DNA of 10,082 nt from Physocladia obscura (taxonomy: Eukaryota; Chytridiomycota; Chytridiomycetes; Chytridiales; Chytriomycetaceae). This document shows, piece by piece, positions 1 to 7,842 of this stretch (positions are counted from its first letter, which is position 1; each line of letters starts with the position of its first letter). Made by a program: the position numbers and the translations under genes. The notes below the pieces were generated by a model. That model was given only the letters and a program-made list of their open reading frames with translations, ran no database searches and was not told the DNA's origin. The DNA is taken from NCBI GenBank assembly GCA_027596945.1, contig JADGJH010001423.1, forward strand, positions 1-10,082, written 5' to 3'.

Positions 1-33
1 TAATTTTATATATTTATTTTAAATAAATACAGG

Positions 34-64
34 CAGACAACAGCCAAAGTGGCTCTGTTGTCTG
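34..64. repeat. Perfect 10-bp inverted repeat (hairpin)
   Basis: The arms CAGACAACAG (34-43) and CTGTTGTCTG (55-64) are perfectly complementary around an 11-nt loop. Related GTCTG-containing words continue to about 78. It could be part of a terminal repeat of the adjacent retrotransposon or a small palindromic repeat. No partner copy is visible in the window, so its identity is open. Confidence 0.6.
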
Positions 65-339
65 ACAGGTGTCTGCACGCTGCACGCATTGGCATAAATC
101 CTTATGGGTAATGTCAATGTCATGCAGCCATTTTTATTTTGTTTTGTTTGTTTTAAATAATAAATCTCAATTAATTAGATTTTTATTTAAGAAAAACAAT
201 GACAAAACTCACCATGAATAGCTGAGCTTATGCTTGGTGCATTCCCTGTGCAGTGTGCATCAGCGTCGCCTCCTGTGGATGGCGCGTTGATGTTGCACGG
301 CCTGTTTTAACTTATTGTGGTACATTTTTGCAACAGTTT

Positions 340-618
340 GTTTTTTTTCCTTTGGGAAAATTTACTGGGTAAATTTTTTAATAAAAAAATAATAAAAATA
401 ATAAAAACTATTTATTTATCTTTATTTATTTAATTTGGACCAAAATAATAATAATAAAATAACTTTTATTTATTTATTACTTTTTATTTGCATTGCTTGC
501 TTTATTCCGTTAACTCTCATCACAGAGTCATCAGAACTTCAACAAGTTTAATAATGCAAATAAAGCAAAATCTTCAATAAAGAAAGATTGTGTTAGTTGT
601 GTTTAGTAAGGGGAATAA
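340..618. repeat. AT-rich low-complexity stretch with an inverted repeat
   Basis: About 340-490 is built from T runs and short TTTA and AATAAT units. Beyond it, TTTATTTGCATT (483-494) and AATGCAAATAAA (553-564) form a perfect 12-bp inverted repeat with a 58-nt spacer. No coding frame, tRNA or clear primer-binding site was found between 1 and 618. If the copia element once had a 5' LTR, gag, protease and integrase here, they are gone or unrecognisable. Confidence 0.55.
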
Positions 619-1371
619 ATGGAACCTTGGAAAACTTTACATCCAATGGACCATTTTTACCCAATACATTCACTTATTACACAAACTGAAGTTAATAATA
701 TATGGAAAGATGAAGAAACTGAAATGGAGGAGGTGTTAGAAGATATAAATGAACCAAATCAAATAACAAGATACAATTTAAGACCCAGAAATTCAACAAA
801 TGTTTCAATTAAGGGGAGGAATGAAGATGAAAGTTCTCTTACAGATAAAGGAATTGAACAATTAATTGAAAAAGATCTAATATCAGAAGAAACAATCAAT
901 GAAACCATTGAAGATCTGATAGAACAAGTTCCAGAGATAATCATACCTATTGATTCAAATGAAGAAGACAATGTATCAGAAACAGAAACAGAAACAATAG
1001 ATGATTCAAAACTTGAATTAGAAGAAAATGATTCTTCAAATTCACCAAAAGATAAAATGAATAGAATTGAGTGGAAACCTGAAGGCTTAAATGAAGTCTT
1101 AGACAAGTGGGGAATTACCAAATGTCTAAAGTCTACAGGAGAACTGGCAAATCTCACAAAAGAGATTCAATGTCAAGTTGAAGAAAACTTACCAAATAAC
1201 TTAAGTTTCAGAAAGAAGCTTGAAAAAAGAATAAATCACAAAGTGAAGAAAAGAAATATTCTTAGAATAAGAGCTTTTCTTACAGATGTTGTGATTAGAC
1301 CAGAAATACAGAAAGCCATAATGAAAGCAATTAATTCAAAGATGCCATTCCTTTCCCAGACAGTCCAATAA
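619..1371 (+). pseudogene. Copia pol linker region (integrase to RT)
   Basis: This 250-codon open frame is very acidic in its middle (many Glu/Asp, including a three-fold CAGAAA repeat at 977-994 read as ETETET). The motif TRYNLRPRN near residues 50-59 is typical of the spacer between integrase and reverse transcriptase in copia-like polyproteins. The last third is basic and helical. After about 1340 this frame runs into a stop at 1371, while the next frame carries the expected continuation (DAIPFPD and onward), so a one-base frameshift lies near there. The ATG at 619 need not be a real start, since in an intact element this region would be internal to a longer polyprotein. Confidence 0.7.
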
Positions 1372-1877
1372 AGATTGATGATTTAGAACCTGTTCCTAAA
1401 TCAATAAAAGAAGCAAAAAAATCAAAAATGTGGCTAAAATGGCTTGACACCATGAAAGCAAAAATGAATTCACATCATGAAAAAAATACTTTTGGTTATA
1501 TTAGAAGATCAGAAATTCCAAAAGGAAAGAAACTATTATGGTCAAACTGGGTTTTTGATTATAAATTGGACTTAGAAAAAGGAAATTTGATAAAGTTCAA
1601 AATAAGACTAGTTGCTGTGGGAAGTGGTCAAATAGATTATACAGAAGCATATGCTCCTGTTATTAAAAAGAAATCATTGAGAATAATGGTAGCTATGGCT
1701 GAACTTCATGATTGGTACATAACACAGCTTGATGTGTCTGTAGCATTCTTATATGGAACCTTCAAGAAAGAAACTTTATGGTTAGTTCAGATGGATTTCC
1801 ACAATTTGATGAGAAAGGTGAAAGTCTTGTTTGTGAGATTTATAGATCTCTATACAATCTGCCAAAAAATGGAATGA
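1342..1877 (+). pseudogene. Copia reverse transcriptase, N-terminal part
   Basis: Hallmarks of the RVT_2 domain occur in order: a W-x-x-W-LDTM-K-KMNSH segment, NTFGYI, a WSNWVFDYKLD stretch, K-x-RLVAVG, IDYTEAYAPV, and QLDVSVAFLYG with the first catalytic Asp region. Between RLVAVG and IDYTEAYAPV the spacing is a few residues shorter than is usual for the family, which suggests a small in-frame deletion. Near 1785 the frame slips: the text after that point reads as the expected DGFPQFDEKG and SLYNLP motifs only in a different frame. These two changes make this part non-functional. Confidence 0.85.
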
Positions 1878-1884
1878 TGTTCTG

Positions 1885-2120
1885 ACAAACTATTCAAAAG
1901 AAAATGGTTACATTCAGAATCAAAAGGATTTGTGTTTGTTTCACAAATATGATTCAGAAAGCAATGTTTTTGTTTTAGCATATGTGGATGATTTTTTATT
2001 CATGTATCACTTGAAGAATTAAAGAATGTAATGAAGAATAGATTTGAAATTAAAGATCTAGGTGATGCAAAACACATAGTTGGATTGCATTATGAGAAAA
2101 TAAACAATGAAAGATTTCAA
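1885..2120 (+). pseudogene. Copia reverse transcriptase, YVDD part
   Basis: The frame starting at 1885 reads NGYIQNQKDLCLFHKY and then AYVDDFLF, with the catalytic YVDD encoded at 1981-1992. It hits a stop at 2020-2022. The neighbouring frame from 2007 continues with SLEELKNVM, then FEIKDLGDAKHIVGLHY, the normal block after YVDD in copia enzymes. The last plausible codon, CAA, ends at 2120. From 2121 the sequence changes character and matches no copia motif. Confidence 0.85.
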
Positions 2121-2260
2121 GGGTGGCTCACTCCACTGATCTACAAAAACCAAAACCACTTACCTGAGCCATCCAGTGTAAGGCCATGGCTTGTGCAATA
2201 GACCAAGATAGAGAGTGGGGGTGGCCCACACCAGCGCAGCATCATTGGCAGCAGATTGAC
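2121..2260. repeat. Unclassified repeat-like block abutting the copia break
   Basis: This block is more GC-rich than its surroundings and starts exactly where copia coding ends. It carries two near-identical 14-mers, GGGTGGCTCACTCC (2121-2134) and GGGTGGCCCACACC (2219-2232), matching at 12 of 14 positions. On the minus strand it contains TGGCTCAGGT, similar to a tRNA-type A box, which would fit a SINE, but no B box was found. The minus strand also holds a consensus-like splice donor CAGGTAAGT (2166-2158) and a TTTTTGTAG acceptor-like word only 23 nt away. Its right edge is uncertain. Confidence 0.4.
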
Positions 2261-2766
2261 TGTCATACTTTGATTTTATTATTTGTTTCTTAGTATGGAA
2301 ATGAGAAAAATGTCAGCAAACTTTTTTACTTGTGCAAGCACAGCCTGTCATTCTTTGTCCAAAAGTTTTAAGTATGCCAAAGTCCATGACAGAAAGATTC
2401 CAGTTAGTGTTGCATAATAAAATAAAAAGTTGTTCAGAAACAGTGATAATGACAACAAGGACTTGATATAATTCACCAGGTGTATTCCCTAGCAGCTGCA
2501 TTACATATTGTTATAACTATTTTGTGACGGCAGAAGCAGCAGTCTAAGGGTGGTATCTTATTTTGGGAACTTGAGTTGTTTTTGAATAAGTATGAAAAAA
2601 CAATAATAATCACCAGTGTTAAGTGTGTCATTGTCTCTCTTTATGGGTACCAAATAAAAGCATTAAATTACTTCAAAACTAAGCAAATTATTCTTTAGAG
2701 TTTGTATGTAAAATTTTGTTTGCCTCACTCATGTTGAAGGCTTTCGAAACCTGGAATTCACAAGTT
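2261..2766. other. Non-coding stretch, nothing recognised
   Basis: This is AT-rich sequence with stops in all frames and no protein motif. It lies between the repeat-like block and the ERO1 promoter. The short open frames here have no protein-like composition. An AATAAA occurs near 2654 but no gene ends next to it on the plus strand. Confidence 0.5.
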
Positions 2767-2820
2767 TGACGTTATATTTCACTAACTTTATGCACAGACT
2801 CTGGAAAACAAAATGACGTT
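2767..2820 (+). promoter_or_regulatory. Paired TGACGTT motifs upstream of ERO1
   Basis: TGACGTT occurs at 2767-2773 and again at 2814-2820, 78-131 nt upstream of the ERO1 ATG. The TGACGT core is the bZIP/CRE-type site, and Hac1/XBP1/ATF6-type unfolded-protein-response sites share a similar core. ERO1 is a classic unfolded-protein-response target, so a regulatory role is plausible. Two CCAATCA words (2867-2873 and 2892-2898, the second overlapping the ATG) and a 16-A tract (2832-2847) lie nearby. This is motif matching only. Confidence 0.35.
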
Positions 2821-2897
2821 TTGCCAGCACCAAAAAAAAAAAAAAAAGGTTTCAAATCAAACACTGCCAATCAGCTTTCAGTGAACGAAAACCAATC

Positions 2898-4883
2898 ATG
2901 ATTCGTACGCAATCAATAACTCTTCTACTGTATTGCGCTGCTCTCTCGAGCTTAGCGCTATCATCGGATTCGGCCCGCAGCAAATTAGCGACACTGCATG
3001 ATATTGTTGAAAGTTGTAAGGTCGGTATTTTTTCTTTCGCGAACATCAAAAACCAGCGAAACAAACTACTAAATTCTCCGCCAATTAGCCTTCTGGACTA
3101 ATAGAAGATGCTTGCTGCGAATACAAAACAATCGAGCAAGTTAACGACGAGATCGCGCCGTTCCTTGACGATCTTGTCAAAACTTCATTCTTTCGATACG
3201 TCAAGGTAAAGTTTCTCAATTCAGTTTTTTCGATAATTGGACATATCTGGCAATAATTACCTTCTTGTTAAATTATTATTGACACTTTTTCATCAAAAAA
3301 TCTTGTTTGCAATATTTAATAAAAACAGATCGATTTAAATCGTGGCTGTAATTTCTGGAAAGAAGATCATTTCTGTTTCCAAGAAGGATGCGCGGTTGAA
3401 CCTGCTGACGAGGTACTTGGTAAAATGAGTCATTATGACGAAATTCTAAATTAACAACCAGGCAGAAATTCCGGAATCATTAAGGTCCGCAGCTCTTTCA
3501 TCTGTAGACTATAATCTCGCTACCGATTCATCGTTTCCTCAATTTGTCAAAAAATGTGCCTTCAACGACCACGACTTTTGTGCACTTGATGACCCGCTCG
3601 GCTTGCATGAGATCCCATACGTCAACCTTTTAAAAAATCCTGAGCGCTTCACTGGATATGCCGGCGACAGTGCTGCTAGAGTTTGGGGAGCAATATATAA
3701 CGAGAATTGTTTTGCTGAAGATAAAGGAGCAACTCTAGATACTGTCATGAACAGGGGTGGAGGTGATGGTGGGAATGATAACGGCGTTTGTAAAGAAAAA
3801 CGCGTATTTTATCGGTTAGTGAGTGGGTTGCATAGTAGTATCAGCACGCATATATGTGATCAATGGATGGATCAAAAAACTGGGACATGGGTAATTTCAT
3901 TTCTGCTGATGTAAAAACATAACTAATGGATTTCCCCAAAATTTTCAGGAAAGGAACTTGGAATGCTTTAAATACCGTCTTGGAATGTTTCCAGATCGAA
4001 TTCAAAACATGTATTTCACCTACGTAGTCCTTCTTCGATCAATAACAAAACTCGGTCCATATTTGCAATCGAATACTTGGTGCTCGTCGACCTCAGATGC
4101 GAAAAAAATTAAAAGACTTGTTTCTGGAATGATTGAAAAAACTCTTTCGTGTCCACCAACGTTTGATGAACGTGCTTTATTCACAGATTCTGCTAGTGCA
4201 GTTGAGCTTTCCTCTACTCCCTGTTTCCTTTTTTTTTTTTTTTTAAAAACCAACTCTTGCAGGTGTTGAAAGATGAATTCAAAGAACATTTCCGCAACAT
4301 TTCTTTGATAATGGATTGCGTTGGTTGTGAAAAATGCCGTTTGTGGGGTAAACTGCAAGTAACTGGCCTTGGAACTGCTCTCAAAATTCTATTTTCATTT
4401 GGCGATGAGTTACGTTTTTTTTTTATCTAACTTTTTCGTTTCTGACTAAATTTTTTTTTCAACAACAGTCCCTCACAATATTATTTGACGCAAACAGAAG
4501 TCATCTCTCTCATAAATGGTTTTCATCGGATTTCAAATAGCCTGCGCGCTGTTGAACGGTTCCGTAACCGTGTCAAAGACCAGGAAGAGATTCTCCGTGA
4601 TGTGACAGCTCCTACTGAAGCCGATACAACAGGTGCAGTTTCACCAGCGGTCAAAAATGCCAGACTTCTGCCTTCTGCGTCTGCCAATTTTTCATTTTCG
4701 TATGTTTCATGGAATGACCCACAAGCTCTTGTCAGACTCGGCGTTGGGCTTTTGTTTTTCGTTTGCGGAGCTGTGATTTTGTTGAAGAGTGCGTGGACAC
4801 GGAATTTTAGCAATAACAGTGGGAAGACGGAACCAGGGAAAAAAAAATACCAGAAAAAAGAAAAAATGGCAAGGAATTTTTAA
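2898..4883 (+). CDS. ERO1: ERO1, endoplasmic reticulum thiol oxidase
   Basis: ERO1 is the FAD-dependent ER oxidase that re-oxidises protein disulfide isomerase and passes electrons to oxygen, driving disulfide formation. My model has seven exons: 2898-3020, 3089-3205, 3329-3412, 3462-3890, 3949-4200, 4263-4408 and 4469-4883. All introns are GT-AG and the frame stays open, giving 521 residues (yeast Ero1 about 563, human about 468). A hydrophobic signal peptide covers residues 1-22. The shuttle pair is CFQEGC (C96-C101). NPERFTGY lies at 167-174. [15 protein letters not shown] is the FAD/helical core. The active site CVGCEKC has C354, C357 and C360, followed by RLWGKLQ. There is no cysteine five residues after C101, where human ERO1 alpha has a regulatory one. 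Residues about 470-490 form a predicted membrane helix with a lysine-rich tail, unusual for the family. The donor of intron 1 (GTCGGT) is weak but is the only one that keeps the frame. The ATG at 2898 is chosen because it directly precedes the signal peptide. Confidence 0.93.
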
Positions 4884-4925
4884 ACATGATATGATTGTGC
4901 ATTGGAGCATTTATTTGGTAATAAT

Positions 4926-4931
4926 AATAAA
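4926..4931 (+). terminator. ERO1 polyadenylation signal candidate
   Basis: A canonical AATAAA lies 43 nt after the ERO1 stop codon, inside an AT-rich 3' region. This is a normal distance for a short 3' UTR. Confidence 0.5.
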
Positions 4932-5373
4932 CTTTTACTGGAGGACTCAATTTTGTTCAAAGTTGCCGATTCATACCAAATACAACTGTTTGAATTGAAT
5001 CGCCTCGTTGCTTATTGGTCTTTAATGAAGTTTTACTAATTTAATTGTTACCAGCAAGTTTGACATCACTTTTAATAACTGGAAATTTTAAATATTAAAC
5101 GAAAAACTTCAAGTTAAAAGACACAGTTCTATGCTTATAGGAAGAAGTGATCATTTTGTTTACCATTATTTTTTTAATTCTTATTAGTCTCTTATCTATA
5201 AATAACAAAATTTTTTTTCATACCAACAATAGAGTTTCTCTGACTGTTTCAAGTTGACTTAATAATAATTTAGAATGACAAAAAACATCTACAGCGGTGA
5301 ATTTTTTGAAATGATTGATTACCAAAACAAAACAAATGCTGATTAAATAATTTTTGATTTAAAAAAAAACAAT
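4932..5373. other. Non-coding spacer between convergent genes
   Basis: This AT-rich stretch with A and T runs separates ERO1 (plus) from the NTPase remnant (minus). No open frame, RNA gene or repeat family was recognised. Confidence 0.5.
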
Positions 5374-5379
5374 TTTATT
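5374..5379 (-). terminator. Polyadenylation signal candidate of the NTPase remnant
   Basis: An AATAAA on the minus strand lies about 49 nt beyond the last stop codon of the NTPase remnant (TAA at 5430-5428). It suggests the gene once had a normal 3' end here. Confidence 0.35.
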
Positions 5380-5427
5380 TTCTTCATATATAACTGTACC
5401 AAACAAATAACTTTTACAACACTGACC

Positions 5428-6826
5428 TTAATGCAAGACCATTTTTATGACACTGAATTCCACATTCTTATGAATTTCATCAATTTCCTTGGTGTCCTTT
5501 GTAACACCCTCAAAAAACATACTTTCTGGTCTAGTAATGTATGAGTTGACCTGTCTGGGCAGGGATTATGTTGATAACTAGCTTGGCATCAGCTGGAATT
5601 TGAAGCTTCGTCCTCATTAAGTCATATGCCAAGACACATTTTGGATGATCGGAGAAGGATCTTGATACTTGGTCAGCGTTGACCATCTTTGTGTCAGTAT
5701 CATACTAATAAAAGTCGCTTATTGATGCTGAATCAGGGTTCTCATTATAACTTATAAGCTGACGTTTTATTTCCATGATCTCGGTGTTGAATAGCAGATT
5801 GCCCAATTGTTCCGTGACTTGGATGCTAGATGGCTTGAGAGTGTACGTTTCAAATTCTTTGTCCTCATCAATCCTAGGCGAAATACGGAGAATGTGATGA
5901 TTGATTGAAAATGCACCAGAGGAACCATCTTCAAAGATATTCCATGCCTTTAACAAATTTTCCGCCGTCAGGTTGCTCAAGGCGTTCTGATGTTCATGAT
6001 TCTCGATAGCCAATGCATTTTTACTAGTTGGCAGTACAGCACGCTGGAATGAGCCAATTGTTCTGATACGTTTGGATTCCCCGTCAAAAAGATTCTTTAG
6101 TGGAGAAGAGGTGCTCAGTCCCTGCTCCAATACCTTGGCCATGAACAGGAGTTCGTCTTCATTCGCGCATTCCATATATTTCACTGCAGTATTGGTCTTG
6201 GAAAATTGCTTGTACCTCCCTAGCAACGGCGGTACTGTGGCTCATACATGACCATACGTAAGTCCGCAGTTTGAAATCTCATCCTTAGATACGCATGGCT
6301 CATAGAGTAGCAAGGTAGATCTGGTATCTAAGTGGGATAAGGTGGGTAAAAAATTCGTTGAATTGATGAAGTAATGTTGTTGATCGTTCTTGAAAAACAA
6401 ATTGGTCTGTCTACCACGTTCAAGGCGAGCAATTACATTGATATGATCAAAGAAGTCGTCCCATTCAACTCCCTGAGGACGCAGCTCTTTACGCATCCAC
6501 CAAAGAAAAATTACAAGTTGAATGTATGACTTGCCAATGCCCTCATTACCAACTACGACGATTCGACCTGTGGTGCATGCAATCATTGTTTTCATCATGG
6601 CAATGTTGAATGGTCGAATGAAAATAACATGACTTCCGATCATGACTGATCTTGGCAAAGGATGCGGCAGGCAGATCACCTGGACTTTGGTTGATGGGTC
6701 AGTGTATGTAGTAATACAATCCTTGGGAGGTTCAGCAATTGGAAGTTCTTCAATATGGCGATTGGTCAGAAGTGCTTCAAAGAATTGAGAATCTGAATGG
6801 TGTTTTGAATGAATACATCACGATCA
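5428..6826 (-). pseudogene. Crinkler/RHS-type P-loop NTPase, broken
   Basis: This reads as the NTPase core of the Crinkler/RHS group, known from oomycete and chytrid effectors and trypanosome RHS proteins. The Walker A motif GNEGIGKS is at 6550-6527, preceded by hydrophobic RIVVV and followed by a long hydrophobic helix (IQLVIFLWW). Further on come STLLLYEPC, a YKQFSK / KYMECANEDELL block, and RIRTIGSFQRAVLP, which resembles the family's 'F-G-x-x-PR' region. One frame is interrupted by TGA at 6244-6242 and TAG at 5707-5705; protein-like text continues in the same frame after each. Near 5550 the frame shifts and a plausible C-terminus (ITRPESMFFEG) ends at 5428. At the other end the frame closes near 6826, where the upstream part sits in another frame. 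With these breaks it is most likely a pseudogene. Family assignment rests on motif memory, not on an alignment. Confidence 0.7.
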
Positions 6827-6996
6827 TCAAGGGAAAGATTACCTGGCGATTCCAGCCTTTCAGATATTACAAACTTTTGCCAAATATCGTCATCATGGAA
6901 CACAGATTTAGGTCTTGGTAGGATGCGAGTGAATTTCCGAGTCAATGCTACAAATGTTGTTAGTGTTGTTAGTGTTGAAACCGCAGAAACTAACAT
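6766..6996 (-). pseudogene. Upstream segment of the NTPase gene, in another frame
   Basis: This 76-codon open frame begins with ATG and a Thr/Leu-rich hydrophobic stretch, followed by basic residues and then HDDDIWQKF and NLSLDDRDVF. It overlaps the 5' edge of the NTPase core frame, which takes over near 6826-6766. A single-base frameshift or an undetected intron could join them. I do not recognise a domain. Position and strand suggest it belongs to the region in front of the NTPase. Confidence 0.4.
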
Positions 6997-6998
6997 TG

Positions 6999-7451
6999 TC
7001 AGTCAACTTCAAATAAAATTCCCGCACTGTCCAAGCGAGCACTTGCACTGTCCACTTCTCCCTTCAAAAATTTTAGCTCTTTTCCCGTGAACTCTGGGTT
7101 TGCATCCATCCACTTCATCGATCGCAGCGTCGCTTTTTGGACCGCCTCCTTAGCCTCCCTCATCGTTCCCTCCGCTCCTCTCACAGCACCTTCTGTATCA
7201 ATAACTCGTCTCAATGGGATTTTTATATCCTCCGAAGACCTTGCGTATTCCTTTTGAGATTCTGAGAAGCAGCGAATAGAGGTTTGGAGTTGCAGATGTG
7301 AAGTGACGATCCTCGGCAAGCCAAAAGAGTAAGCGATAGCACGGCCTCTAATACAGCTGAAGTTGTTACGAAAAGCAGAAAGGAGCTGTCTGTTTCCGAT
7401 GTTGACTGTGAGACGCGGTGAGGGCGGGGTCGACGCGGAGGGCAGCGACGT
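6999..7451 (-). pseudogene. Coiled-coil-like segment with presequence-like stretch
   Basis: The open frame here has no usable ATG; the frame extends upstream only to a TTG at 7721. About 7370-7266 it encodes a stretch rich in Arg, Ser and hydrophobic residues with no acidic residues, ending IRCFSES, which looks like a mitochondrial targeting presequence with an R-C-F-S type cleavage site. After it come charged, heptad-like helices (AVRGAEGTMREAKEAVQ and FTGKELKFLKGEVD) up to a stop at 7001-6999. It may be the N-terminal part of the NTPase gene or a remnant of a separate gene. I do not recognise the family. Confidence 0.35.
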
Positions 7452-7531
7452 GGTGACGACGCGTGTCGGGTTATGGTGAACCTGTGGAGCTTGAACTGGC
7501 ACTGCCCCACAGTCGCGTCGCCAGTGCCGGC

Positions 7532-7633
7532 GCCGGACCGCGACACTGCATCGCACTTGCTGAACAGCGGCAGCTCCAGCGCCGCCAGGCTCGTGTAGCC
7601 CGCCACTACCATTGTTTGCAGCGCTGTTTTGCC
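7532..7633 (-). pseudogene. Single ankyrin-like repeat in a GC-rich block
   Basis: One minus-strand frame encodes GKTALQTMVVAGYTSLAALE, then a Leu-rich helix and CDAVSRSG. This fits the ankyrin spacing G-x-TAL ... G-(H/Y) ... L-x-x-L-x-L ... D ... G. Only one unit is visible and the frame loses protein character soon after. The surrounding 7390-7640 is far more GC-rich than anything else in the window, so it may have a different origin. It lies in a different frame from the coiled-coil segment just downstream. Confidence 0.4.
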
Positions 7634-7842
7634 CGTACGCCACGACAACGCCAAGTTTATAATAATAATTTTTAAAAAAACAGGAAACGAAGAGAGACGC
7701 AAAGCCGTCAAGAAGGTGCAATTGGGGAAAAAGAACGGTGAGTTGGTGAAGAATTCTTTTTTTAAATATATTTTTGGTTCATTCTCAACTCATGGTGTAT
7801 TATGTATCATGCCAAGTATTACAAATTTTTGTTACCTGTCCC

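Larger units (their letters stand above)
619..2120 (+). mobile_element. Decayed Ty1/copia retrotransposon, pol fragment A
   Basis: This stretch carries the 3' half of a Ty1/copia polyprotein in successive frames: an acidic linker with a TRYNLRPRN motif, then the start of reverse transcriptase (RVT_2 type), then the YVDD catalytic box and the downstream DLGDAK box. At least four frame changes break it (near 1340, 1785, 1880 and 2010), so no functional polyprotein can be made. Gag, protease and the integrase core are not present upstream. Reading stops at 2120 in the middle of the reverse transcriptase, just after the DLGDAK region. The continuing part of the same domain seems to lie at 9448-9894 on the same strand. 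Only the protein-level motifs support the call; no LTRs or target duplications were identified. Confidence 0.85.

Noticed and set aside
34..64. Bacterial-type terminator
   Set aside because: The hairpin has no T-tract after it and the window is eukaryotic.
1..600. A 5' LTR of the copia element
   Set aside because: TGTTG occurs near 56 and the region has suitable length, but no matching 3' LTR, primer-binding site or clear CA end was found, so no LTR is claimed.
759..1157. 132-codon minus-strand open frame
   Set aside because: It is the Ser/Phe/Leu-rich shadow of the acidic copia linker on the plus strand and has no motif of its own.
2158..2200. A U1 snRNA gene
   Set aside because: Only the short ACTTACCTG word and a vague GGCCATGGCTTGTGCA similarity were seen. 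The U1 stem-loop and Sm-site order cannot be followed.
2313..2501. 62-codon minus-strand open frame
   Set aside because: It is short, isolated and not protein-like, with no promoter, intron or motif evidence.
3016..3104. Alternative ERO1 intron 1 from donor 3016 to acceptor 3104
   Set aside because: The phase matches, but the junction codon becomes TAA, ending the protein at once. The 3021-3088 intron keeps the conserved segment.
4020..4358. 112-codon minus-strand open frame across ERO1
   Set aside because: It lies antisense to ERO1 exons 5-6 and spans intron 4, whose T-tract becomes a lysine run. It is a shadow.
6809..7090. 93-codon plus-strand open frame
   Set aside because: It is antisense to the minus-strand NTPase and upstream segments, with no recognisable domain.
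7463..7675. 70-codon plus-strand open frame in the GC-rich block
   Set aside because: It opposes the ankyrin-like minus-strand frame, and GC-rich DNA opens spurious frames easily.
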